Assembly (NCBI GenBank): GCA_028686145.1
Contig: JAQUCQ010000251.1
Location: 1-5,281 of the forward strand
DNA length: 5,281 nucleotides
From: Desulfuromonadaceae bacterium
GTDB taxonomy: Bacteria; Desulfobacterota; Desulfuromonadia; Geobacterales; Pseudopelobacteraceae
Reading direction: 5' to 3'
The translations under genes were made by a program, and so were the position numbers. The notes beneath the pieces are model-generated. The model worked only from the letters and a program-made list of their open reading frames with translations, had not been told where the DNA came from and made no database searches. Of this stretch, positions 1-5,281 are shown piece after piece (positions within the stretch are counted from its first letter, which is position 1; each line of letters opens with the position of its first letter).

Positions 1-105
1 ATACCGCAATTTTTTGTGCGTGCGACGCAGCTTCTCTAGCGGTAATTTGCACTGTTCCACTCCTGAAAAAAAGGCCGGAACAACAACTTTCATCTCGTAG
101 GTGTC

Positions 106-1974
106 ATGCTTATAATTGTTGAATCGCCCACCAAGGCGAAAAAAATACAGTCAATCCTCAAAGTAAAAACCATGTCGACGGTGGGGCATTTCAAAGACCT
201 GCCCGAAACACGACTTGGCGTCGATCCCGTAACCTATGAGCCGACCTTTGTCTATCACGAGAAGAAAGCGCACCTTCCCGAGGAACTTCGAGCTGCAGCA
301 CGAGGGGAGAGCGTCATGCTTGCCGGCGACCCGGACCGTGAAGGATATGCCATCAGCTGTCATATCTATGAAGAGGTAAAATCCGTTGCCAAAGAATGCC
401 TGCGCATGGAAATTTATGAAGTTACCGAGAAGGGGCTGAAGGAATCGCTTGCCAAGGCGGTGCCGTTCGAACAGACCAACATGGGCCTCTACAACGCGTT
501 TCTTGGGCGCCGGATTGGCGACCGTCTGGTAGGCTATATTCTCTCGCCAATTGCCAGCAAGCACCTCCGCGGCAGCTACAGCGTCGGAAGGGTTCAGTCG
601 CCGGCAGTTCGCCTCGTAGTCGACCGTGAACGTGAAATCCGCGCGTTCACCCCATCCCCGTACTGGATACTGGATATCCTGCTGAACAAAAATGGCACGG
701 ATTTCATGGCCCGGCATATTAAGGGCAAGTTCACCAACCAGGCGGAGGCACAGGCTATCATCGCAGCCATTAGCGCGGAGAGCCATTCAATCGCCGTAAA
801 GGTAGAAAAGAAAGAGGTCAGGCAATCTCCAAAACCGCCGTTCACGACGGTTGATTTACAGGCTGCCGCAGCCGCCCGACTGAAGTTCACGCCGGAGCAT
901 ACGATGAAACTTGCTCAGGCGCTTTTCGATCATGGCGTCATCACCTACCACCGGACCGATTCCGTTCGAATGGATGTTGCCTTTATCGGTGAAATTCGCG
1001 AGGTTCTGGGGCGGACGCTTGGGGATAGCTACCTGCCTGATCAACCAAACCAGCACAAATCAAAAAACTCTCAGGCAGAGGCACACGAAGGTATCCGCCC
1101 CACGCATATGCATTCCGTCGCAGACATCGAAGCTATAATCAGGAAAGAAGGGCTTACTCCTGATCATTCCCGGCTCTACGAAATGATTTTCAAGCGTGCT
1201 GTCGCAAGCCAGATGGCAGCGGCACGCTACAACTCGACAGTCATGATTTTTGACGTGACAAGCGAACGCTTCAAGGCTGCCGGGCGGGAGCTCATTTTTG
1301 ACGGTTTTCTCAAGGTATACGCGGAAGTTGATGACGAAAAAGAAAAAAAGGGGGAGGAAGACAAGCTGCAACTGCTCCCCCCGGTAGACGTTGGTGAGTT
1401 AGTGCCGAAGCTGTGTGAAATTCTTGACGAGAAAAAGAGCAAGCCACCGGGGAGGTTTACGCTGGGTTCTCTGGTAAAGGAGTTGGAGCGGCTTGACATC
1501 GGGCGCCCATCCACCTACGCTGCAATTACCAAGAACATAACAGACCGTGGTTATATTAAGGAAGAAAAGGGAAAAGTGGTCCCATTGGCACGTGGAGAAA
1601 CCCTGATTGACTATCTCAGGAATAAACATGCCTGGGTGATCGATTATGAGCTGACCAGTAAGATGGAAAACTTTTTGGATCTGGTGGTAGAAAACAAGGA
1701 ACCCTGGCAGCGTTTTTGTAAAGGTGTTCACAACAAGATGGGGTTCTTTATTCCTCCGGTACGGGCGGCGGGAGACGGTCCGAGCGAAGGGCAGCTCAAG
1801 TACGCCAACGACCTTGCACAAAAAAACAGCCTTGTAATACCTGAGGAAACACTGAAGAGCAGCAAGGCACTCTCTGTATGGATTGAAGGTGCCGTAGGCA
1901 CGAAAATACGGCCGACATCTCCACCCAAGACAGTTCCAACTCCCGCAGCATCCGCCAAACAGAAATCGACATAA
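106..1974 (+). CDS. topA: Type IA DNA topoisomerase (TopA-like, accessory type without zinc fingers)
   Basis: Type IA topoisomerases cut one DNA strand through a 5'-phosphotyrosine link, pass the other strand and reseal, relaxing negative supercoils or decatenating DNA in the cytoplasm. Visible in the 622-residue protein: N-terminal Toprim start LIIVESPTKAKKI with Glu6; acidic triad D75-x-D77-x-E79 in GDPDREGYAI; SVGRVQSPAVRLVV at 159-172; catalytic Tyr281 with Arg283 in GVITYHRTDS; EAHEGIRPT at 325-333; DIGRPSTYA at 464-472. Residue 81 is Tyr where housekeeping TopA usually has Glu. The protein is shorter than E. coli TopA (865 aa) and has no CxxC zinc ribbons. Residues 559-596 (PSEGQLKYANDLAQ onward) form a small helical module, which I recall from plasmid and ICE topoisomerases, followed by a Ser/Pro/Lys tail. 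ATG 106 is the first start after the in-frame stop at 64-66, with AGGTG at 99-103 as a modest ribosome site. The family call is sure; the accessory role is inference. Confidence 0.95.
   Translation: MLIIVESPTKAKKIQSILKVKTMSTVGHFKDLPETRLGVDPVTYEPTFVYHEKKAHLPEELRAAARGESVMLAGDPDREGYAISCHIYEEVKSVAKECLRMEIYEVTEKGLKESLAKAVPFEQTNMGLYNAFLGRRIGDRLVGYILSPIASKHLRGSYSVGRVQSPAVRLVVDREREIRAFTPSPYWILDILLNKNGTDFMARHIKGKFTNQAEAQAIIAAISAESHSIAVKVEKKEVRQSPKPPFTTVDLQAAAAARLKFTPEHTMKLAQALFDHGVITYHRTDSVRMDVAFIGEIREVLGRTLGDSYLPDQPNQHKSKNSQAEAHEGIRPTHMHSVADIEAIIRKEGLTPDHSRLYEMIFKRAVASQMAAARYNSTVMIFDVTSERFKAAGRELIFDGFLKVYAEVDDEKEKKGEEDKLQLLPPVDVGELVPKLCEILDEKKSKPPGRFTLGSLVKELERLDIGRPSTYAAITKNITDRGYIKEEKGKVVPLARGETLIDYLRNKHAWVIDYELTSKMENFLDLVVENKEPWQRFCKGVHNKMGFFIPPVRAAGDGPSEGQLKYANDLAQKNSLVIPEETLKSSKALSVWIEGAVGTKIRPTSPPKTVPTPAASAKQKST
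1344..1381 (+). other. Possible -1 frameshift signal: A AAA AAG heptamer plus GC stem
   Basis: Inside the topoisomerase gene the heptamer A AAA AAG (1344-1350) lies in the X XXY YYZ phase, with zero-frame codons GAA AAA AAG. It is immediately followed by GGGGGAG (1350-1356), which pairs with CTCCCCC (1375-1381) in a 7-bp stem with an 18-base loop. A -1 slip would add 15 residues after Lys415 and stop at TGA 1395-1397, giving a product of about 430 aa that keeps Tyr281 but loses the GRPSTY region. The same heptamer directs frameshifting in E. coli dnaX. Against it: the stem starts with almost no spacer, there is no strong upstream Shine-Dalgarno, and the segment encodes a charged Lys/Glu linker that would naturally be A/G-rich. 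Confidence 0.3.
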
Positions 1975-2069
1975 CTTTTAGCGACTGTGGTGGTATCATG
2001 TATGCGTATGAATCAATGTAAACCCGGTACGGCAGCTCACATGTGCAACTGACTAAAAATTGTCTTTAC

Positions 2070-2074
2070 GGAGA
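2070..2074 (+). promoter_or_regulatory. Ribosome binding site deciding the transporter start
   Basis: GGAGA lies 4 bases before ATG 2079. This favours that ATG over the in-frame upstream GTG at 2043, which has no purine-rich site before it and would add 12 polar residues ahead of the first membrane helix. Confidence 0.7.
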
Positions 2075-2078
2075 TATC

Positions 2079-3638
2079 ATGTTTAACAACCCGTTACTCC
2101 TTGTCTGTCTTGCCATCGGATGCGGAGCCCTGCTCGGTCGCATTTCTTTTAAAAAAGTATCCTTGGGAGTTGCCGGAGTGCTGTTTGCCGGTGTCATGTG
2201 GGGCTATCTTGTTCCCACAGTCAAGCCGCCAGATGCCTTGTCAACTTTTGGTCTTGCACTATTCGTTTATGCAATTGGTCTTTCTTCGAGCGATCTTTTA
2301 TTCGATACCTGGTCCCACGGTGGCTGGCGCTATATATTGATACCCCCTGTCGCTATTGGAGCAGCTTTAGGAGTCAACGTGGCGGCTTCTCACCTTTTGA
2401 ATATACCTGCAAGCACCGCTGCAGGTGTTTTTGCCGGGGCCCTGACCAATACTCCTTCCCTGGCTGCAGCTACAACGGCCCTCGGGCCAAAAGGAGCTGA
2501 GGCAACACTTGGCTACGCGATTGCCTATCCGTTGGGTGTTTTGATTCCGATCCTCATGCTTTCATGGCCGTTCAGACGTGAAACGCCTGGAGTTGGCGAT
2601 TCATTGGCAAGTGTCGCCATTGTAGTATGCAATATCAAGGAGCCTGGCGAGGCCGTAGCTGGACTTCAGGAGCGTTATTCGTTATCAGTGCGCTTCGCAC
2701 GATGTGTGCGTGGCAACGAGCAGTTCGCTATTTCAGGGTATTCAGTCATTAAAAACGGCGACATCGTGACAATTGTCGGGTTGTTGGATGACGTGCGCAA
2801 TGCAACCCAGATACTTGGTGTTGAATGCACCGGTGATGTGCTGCATGACCGCAGCCAGCTCGATTACCGGCGGATATTCGTCTCAAACCCGGCAGTTTGT
2901 GGCAAGACATTGCGGCAGGTGGGACTTTTTCGCAATTATGAAGGTATCGTGACAAGAATCAGGCGCGGAGACAGGGATTTTATCCCTAATGCAGAAACGA
3001 CCATCATGCCGGGCGACCGCCTGCGAGTGATTGCGCCACGGGAACATCTTGCGGCAATCTCAAAATACATAGGCGATTCCTACCATGAAGCCAGCGAATT
3101 CAATATCCTGACTTTTGGGCTCGGGCTCGCAATGGGTATAGCCCTCGGGACTGTCGTGGTAACACTCCCCATGGGAATCGGAACATTTGAAATCGGGCCG
3201 GTAGCAGGTTGTCTACTTGCTGCACTGATATTGGGAGCGCTTGGCAGAACGGGACCACTGACATGGTACCTGCCGTACGGTGCATCAATGTCACTACGAC
3301 AACTCGGGCTGGTTGTTTTTCTCGCATGCGCCGGCATCAAAGCTGGCGCTCTGCTACACTCGGCTCCGATTAATCTTTCCGCCCTCATCGCGGGTGCTTG
3401 TGTCACAACGGTAGCCAGCCTGGTAACAATTGCCATGGCACGCATGATTGCCGGCAAGTCGTGGCCATTCATCGGAGGTGTCCTATCCGGCCTTCAGACG
3501 CAGCCGGCCGTTCTTGGCTTTGCCGTCGGGCGGTGCGGCAATGATCGGGTTGAGGCTGGTTATACTGCTGTTTTTCCGCTCAGCATGCTGTTGAAGATCG
3601 TCTTTGTGCAGATTTTTTTATTGATTATGGAGTCATAA
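2079..3638 (+). CDS. AspT/YidE-type (AAE family) transporter with two RCK_C domains
   Basis: Inner-membrane carrier of the aspartate:alanine exchanger family (TC 2.A.81 architecture: Asp-Al_Ex, TrkA_C, TrkA_C, Asp-Al_Ex), 519 residues from ATG 2079. Roughly six hydrophobic segments span residues 5-163, with the family signature TNTPSLAAA at 123-131. The soluble middle (about 170-335) holds two RCK_C domains; the second is clear, with SNPAVCGKTLRQVGL (269-283), a gap, then MPGDRLRVIAP (310-320). A second membrane half covers 342-516. The halves look like repeats: TNTPSLAAA then GYAIAYPLGVL matches TQPAVLGFA then GYTAVFPLSML. Characterised relatives exchange Asp/Ala or other small carboxylates, but many are orphans, so the substrate is unknown. 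RCK_C domains usually bind a regulatory ligand. It probably shares a transcript with the YheU-like gene that starts one base after its stop. No promoter is evident in the 104-base gap after the topoisomerase gene. A GTG at 2043 would give 531 aa; I think this is less likely. Confidence 0.88.
   Translation: MFNNPLLLVCLAIGCGALLGRISFKKVSLGVAGVLFAGVMWGYLVPTVKPPDALSTFGLALFVYAIGLSSSDLLFDTWSHGGWRYILIPPVAIGAALGVNVAASHLLNIPASTAAGVFAGALTNTPSLAAATTALGPKGAEATLGYAIAYPLGVLIPILMLSWPFRRETPGVGDSLASVAIVVCNIKEPGEAVAGLQERYSLSVRFARCVRGNEQFAISGYSVIKNGDIVTIVGLLDDVRNATQILGVECTGDVLHDRSQLDYRRIFVSNPAVCGKTLRQVGLFRNYEGIVTRIRRGDRDFIPNAETTIMPGDRLRVIAPREHLAAISKYIGDSYHEASEFNILTFGLGLAMGIALGTVVVTLPMGIGTFEIGPVAGCLLAALILGALGRTGPLTWYLPYGASMSLRQLGLVVFLACAGIKAGALLHSAPINLSALIAGACVTTVASLVTIAMARMIAGKSWPFIGGVLSGLQTQPAVLGFAVGRCGNDRVEAGYTAVFPLSMLLKIVFVQIFLLIMES
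3629..3632 (+). promoter_or_regulatory. Ribosome binding site of the YheU-like gene, inside the transporter gene
   Basis: GGAG lies 7 bases before ATG 3640, within the last codons of the transporter. Ribosomes finishing the transporter at TAA 3636-3638 would already be at this site, which supports both the chosen start and translational coupling. Confidence 0.7.
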
Positions 3639-3639
3639 T

Positions 3640-3900
3640 ATGGAAGAGGACGTTGTTCCCCATGAAAAGCAGGCTGTTTATCCCGAGGAAGGTGTCGACA
3701 TCCCTCTGGAAAAGATACATCCTGATACGCTGAGAAATATGGTTGCGGAGTTTGTGACAAGGGAGGGGGCCGATCTGGGCGATTCAAGTTACTCACTCGA
3801 TGATAAAATAGCCCAGGTACTGAAGCAGCTTCGTGACAACAGGGCAAAGGTGGTTTATGATCTCACGTCGGAGAGCTGGAACATTATCGTGTGCCGTTAA
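3640..3900 (+). CDS. UPF0270 / YheU-family small protein
   Basis: This 86-residue protein has no established function. Residues 21-83 match what I remember of E. coli YheU closely in pattern: IPLEKIHPDTLRNMVAEFV (21-39) against the YheU start IPW..L.PETLENLIESFV, then TREGADLG, SLDDKIAQVLKQL against SLEQKVADVKRQL, and a closing ES-W-NI segment. There is no signal peptide or membrane helix, so it should be cytosolic. It carries about 20 extra N-terminal residues (MEEDVVPHEKQAVYPEEGVD), acidic and Pro-containing, absent from the enterobacterial protein. The good ribosome site at 3629-3632 and the absence of another start before residue 34 argue that the extension is real. ATG 3640 follows the transporter stop by one base, so the two are probably co-expressed; a functional link is inference. 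The gene ends before a terminator hairpin at 3998. Confidence 0.85.
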   Translation: MEEDVVPHEKQAVYPEEGVDIPLEKIHPDTLRNMVAEFVTREGADLGDSSYSLDDKIAQVLKQLRDNRAKVVYDLTSESWNIIVCR

Positions 3901-3910
3901 ATCATAGTGG

Positions 3911-3922
3911 AGGTATATACCT
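3911..3922. repeat. 12-bp perfect palindrome AGGTATATACCT
   Basis: A perfect palindrome 10 bases after the YheU-like stop. About one such 12-mer is expected by chance in a window of this size, so it may mean nothing; it could also be a protein-binding site. Confidence 0.3.
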
Positions 3923-3924
3923 TG

Positions 3925-3964
3925 CTCTAAGTTTTGATAGAAATCATTATTTAATCTCTAAGTT
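3925..3964. repeat. Direct repeat pair CTCTAAGTT, 31 bp apart
   Basis: CTCTAAGTT occurs at 3925-3933 and 3956-3964, start to start 31 bp, close to three helical turns. It lies between two convergent genes, where an operator is not expected; it may be chance in AT-rich DNA or a remnant. Confidence 0.3.
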
Positions 3965-3997
3965 ATTTCGACGTTGCACCTCCAGCTACAGACAATA

Positions 3998-4030
3998 AAA
4001 TGCCCCACCGTAGCATACGGTGAGGCATTT
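3998..4030. terminator. Bidirectional intrinsic terminator between convergent genes
   Basis: A 14-bp stem pairs 3998-4011 with 4017-4030 (core TGCCCCACCGT / ACGGTGAGGCA) around a 5-base loop, AGCAT. The only flaw on the + strand is C4005 opposite A4023; in the leftward RNA this becomes a G-U pair, so that stem is fully closed. T-rich tails follow on both sides (TTTATTGTTT rightward, TTTTATTGTC leftward). It would end the transporter/YheU transcript from the left and the membrane-protein transcript, whose stop is 20 bases away, from the right. Confidence 0.9.
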
Positions 4031-4050
4031 ATTGTTTATGAATATAGTTC

Positions 4051-4818
4051 CTATTTCAAAAGTTTATATAGATACGCAAACGTGCCCCCCACAGAGAGAC
4101 CGGATAACAATGCACTATACCTGTGGATTATCTCAGCAGCATGGATCTGGACTGCGTATGTTGCAGCATCAGTCGTTTCACCCGTAAAATCAATAATGTC
4201 CATCCAAGCTTTGTCCCATTGATATATTTGGAGATACAATTCAGAACCTTTCCAAAGAAAGATAAAAAAGAACACCGCCACAAAGCAGATAATACCTTTT
4301 GCAACAAAAGAGTCACGAAGTTCGTTATAAATTTTCCAAACCATATACATATTGATAATTGATAAGAAAAACCAGATGGAATTTGCCATGATTTTGTAGT
4401 TCCTGAGAGAATTCAGGCTTGGCTTCGGGTTCAAAATAATTAGCACGGTTGCAACTACAATGGCTCCTATGGTGGATAAATATACCAGCTTTTTCCCACC
4501 AGATATTTCCAGGGTACGTGTAAAAATATAATACTCCTGGAATCCCTGACTGATTACCATAATAGCAATCGCGCCGATGACATAGTGAAGAGCTTCGACC
4601 TTGTTATAGGTCTGTGCATAAGGATTTAGCATGTACGCCTGGCTCCAAAAAATCAAAAAGAAACCAACAGAAATACTAGTCCATATGCGTGCAATACCAA
4701 GGCTAAAATAAAAACTGACCGCGGCCGCGAAAAACCAGAAAACAGTTTGGATGATGGTAAAGGTGTCGTATTCTACCGGGTTGTAAATCTTCGGTAAAAA
4801 AGAAAGAATTGAATCCAT
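4051..4818 (-). CDS. Hypothetical seven-helix integral membrane protein
   Basis: I do not recognise this 255-residue protein. Hydrophobic segments lie at about 21-40, 46-64, 75-95, 111-129, 146-163, 172-190 and 229-247, giving seven helices. Positive charges in the loops after helices 1, 3 and 5 and at the C-terminus (YKLLK) suggest N-terminus outside and C-terminus inside. The longest loop, about 191-228, is acidic and aromatic (Trp201, Trp205, DFTGETTDAA) and should face outward. His226 and His232 flank the start of helix 7, and His78 sits in helix 3. There is no cleavable signal peptide, GGDEF, kinase or other output domain. The start is well supported: GGAGGT at 4827-4822 lies 3 bases before ATG 4818. 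The reading frame is intact and the stop TAG sits just before the shared terminator. Base composition is far more AT-rich than the topoisomerase and transporter genes. It appears to be a single-gene unit with its own promoter. Sensor, small transporter and redox subunit are all possible. Confidence 0.82.
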   Translation of the reverse strand: MDSILSFLPKIYNPVEYDTFTIIQTVFWFFAAAVSFYFSLGIARIWTSISVGFFLIFWSQAYMLNPYAQTYNKVEALHYVIGAIAIMVISQGFQEYYIFTRTLEISGGKKLVYLSTIGAIVVATVLIILNPKPSLNSLRNYKIMANSIWFFLSIINMYMVWKIYNELRDSFVAKGIICFVAVFFFIFLWKGSELYLQIYQWDKAWMDIIDFTGETTDAATYAVQIHAAEIIHRYSALLSGLSVGGTFAYLYKLLK

Positions 4819-4821
4819 ACT

Positions 4822-4827
4822 ACCTCC
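4822..4827 (-). promoter_or_regulatory. Strong Shine-Dalgarno of the membrane-protein gene
   Basis: On the minus strand GGAGGT precedes ATG 4818 by 3 bases. It is the strongest ribosome site in the window and fixes the start. Confidence 0.8.
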
Positions 4828-4844
4828 AGATTAATGGCTAACAG

Positions 4845-4875
4845 ATTATACAAATTCTATGGCAAGGCTCATCAA
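4845..4875 (-). promoter_or_regulatory. Candidate sigma-70 promoter for the membrane-protein gene
   Basis: On the minus strand a perfect TATAAT (4850-4845) lies about 26 bases before the start codon, with TTGATG (4875-4870) upstream at a long 19-base spacing. The -35 falls in the loop of a small inverted repeat, GGCTC/GAGCC (4866-4880). The -10 is convincing; the -35 is weak by spacing. Confidence 0.5.
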
Positions 4876-4947
4876 GAGCCCTCTATAAATAATAATGTTA
4901 TTACATACTGCTTATAGTAGATTTTTCTGATTCAAGATCATCAAGAG
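4869..4947. repeat. Direct repeat TCATCAAGAG, two copies 69 bp apart
   Basis: Exact 10-base copies at 4869-4878 and 4938-4947 in the upstream region of the leftward gene. The first copy overlaps the candidate -35 (CTCTTGATGA read leftward). They could be binding sites for a regulator or duplicated promoter pieces. Confidence 0.45.
4890..4903. repeat. Inverted repeat TAATAA-TG-TTATTA upstream of the membrane-protein gene
   Basis: Perfect 6-bp arms with a 2-base spacer, about 40 bases upstream of the candidate -10. The position suits an operator or activator site, but AT-only arms arise easily in such DNA. Confidence 0.3.
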
Positions 4948-5281
4948 TAGTGCTTTAACTTATAATAAAAGAAGACTCAACATTTAAGTCATGATATTTA
5001 AAAAGAACTATTAGTATTAACTATATGAAACAGATCAAATCGTCAATTCAATTATTATCGTATATGGCATCGTTTCTGACTGCACCATACACCCCTTAAC
5101 AAGCCTCCGTCAAAGTAATTTCACATAATTATGGTAAAGTAGTATGAAAATATAATCATGGGTATGGTTCATGAAAGTGATCAGGACACATTTGTGAGGG
5201 AATAGGTGTTTGTGGTTTTAGTAAATTTGCTGTTTTAGCTTTTTAGTCGTTGTTATTACCCAGTCTTTTGATGATTATTTC

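Larger units (their letters stand above)
4819..5281. other. AT-rich intergenic region without a credible gene
   Basis: All frames on both strands are broken by frequent stops. The longest plausible rightward reading is 24 codons from ATG 5025 with no ribosome site. The left part holds the promoter and repeats of the leftward gene. Further right there is a weak rightward promoter-like pair, TTATGG (5129-5134) and TATAAT (5151-5156) at 16 bases, and a T-rich end with three TTTTAG copies (5216, 5233, 5241). No tRNA, terminator with a T run, or transposon end is visible. It may be the upstream region of a gene beyond the window. Confidence 0.55.

Noticed and set aside
1..100. Open frames before the topoisomerase gene, for example frame 2 ending in TAG at 98-100 and frame 1 ending in TAG at 37-39.
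   Set aside because: Too short to judge. Neither reading resembles a known C-terminus, and an upstream gene tail cannot be told from chance.
151..1999. Several antisense and off-frame open readings across the topoisomerase gene.
   Set aside because: They are shadows of a strongly supported gene, have unnatural compositions and lack ribosome sites.
2043..2078. GTG at 2043 as the transporter start.
   Set aside because: No ribosome site precedes it, whereas GGAGA is well placed before ATG 2079, and the extra 12 residues are not part of the membrane domain.
1975..2078. Terminator or promoter between the topoisomerase and transporter genes.
   Set aside because: No stem with a T run and no convincing -35/-10 pair; the CACATGTG palindrome at 2039-2046 is short and isolated.
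2749..3472. Antisense open readings within the transporter gene.
   Set aside because: They oppose a clear family member and show no motif of their own.
3560..3847. Leftward reading overlapping the transporter end and the YheU-like gene.
   Set aside because: The + strand YheU match is much stronger and both cannot reasonably be coding.
3974..4362. Rightward readings over the terminator and the membrane-protein gene.
   Set aside because: They cross a strong terminator hairpin and oppose a gene with a good ribosome site and seven hydrophobic segments.
5052..5080. TGGCA ... TGCA resembling a sigma-54 promoter.
   Set aside because: The GG to GC spacing is 14 bases rather than the required 10.
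5025..5099. A 24-codon rightward reading from ATG 5025.
   Set aside because: No ribosome site, no recognisable motif, and length expected by chance.
5129..5156. TTATGG-16-TATAAT as a rightward promoter.
   Set aside because: The -35 is poor and no gene follows inside the window; mentioned only in the intergenic entry.

Overview
The window holds four genes in two blocks. The left block (bases 1 to about 3900) has mid-range GC, about 50-60% in lines I counted by hand. It carries three rightward genes: a zinc-finger-less type IA DNA topoisomerase (106-1974), an aspartate:alanine-exchanger-type transporter with two cytosolic RCK_C/TrkA_C domains (2079-3638), and a small UPF0270/YheU-family protein (3640-3900) starting one base after the transporter stop. 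The right block (about 3900-5281) is clearly AT-rich (about 37-38% GC in sampled lines of its gene and near 27% in the far intergenic region). It carries one leftward gene (4818-4051) for a seven-helix membrane protein of unknown function, followed by about 460 bases with no credible gene.

The source is a Gram-negative bacterium. YheU with a polar N-terminal extension, an AAE transporter and this GC level fit a Geobacter/Desulfuromonadales-like deltaproteobacterium. This is inference from gene content and composition only; there is no rRNA or other marker here.

The topoisomerase looks like an accessory enzyme rather than the housekeeping TopA. It has all catalytic motifs (Toprim D75-x-D77-x-E79, Tyr281 in the ITYHRTDS motif) but no CxxC zinc-finger repeats. 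It ends instead in a short helical module and a Ser/Pro/Lys tail, as I recall from topoisomerases of plasmids and integrative conjugative elements. It is separated from the transporter by about 104 bases with no visible terminator. The transporter and the YheU-like gene are probably one translationally coupled operon. The convergent pair (YheU-like gene and the leftward membrane-protein gene) share a strong bidirectional hairpin terminator at 3998-4030.

The points most worth a second look are: a dnaX-type slippery heptamer A AAA AAG in the correct phase with a 7-bp GC stem just after it inside the topoisomerase gene; the transporter/YheU coupling; the unrecognised 7-helix protein on an AT-rich, possibly acquired segment; and small repeats near that gene's promoter. 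I see no CRISPR array, tRNA, rRNA, insertion sequence or complete new defence system.
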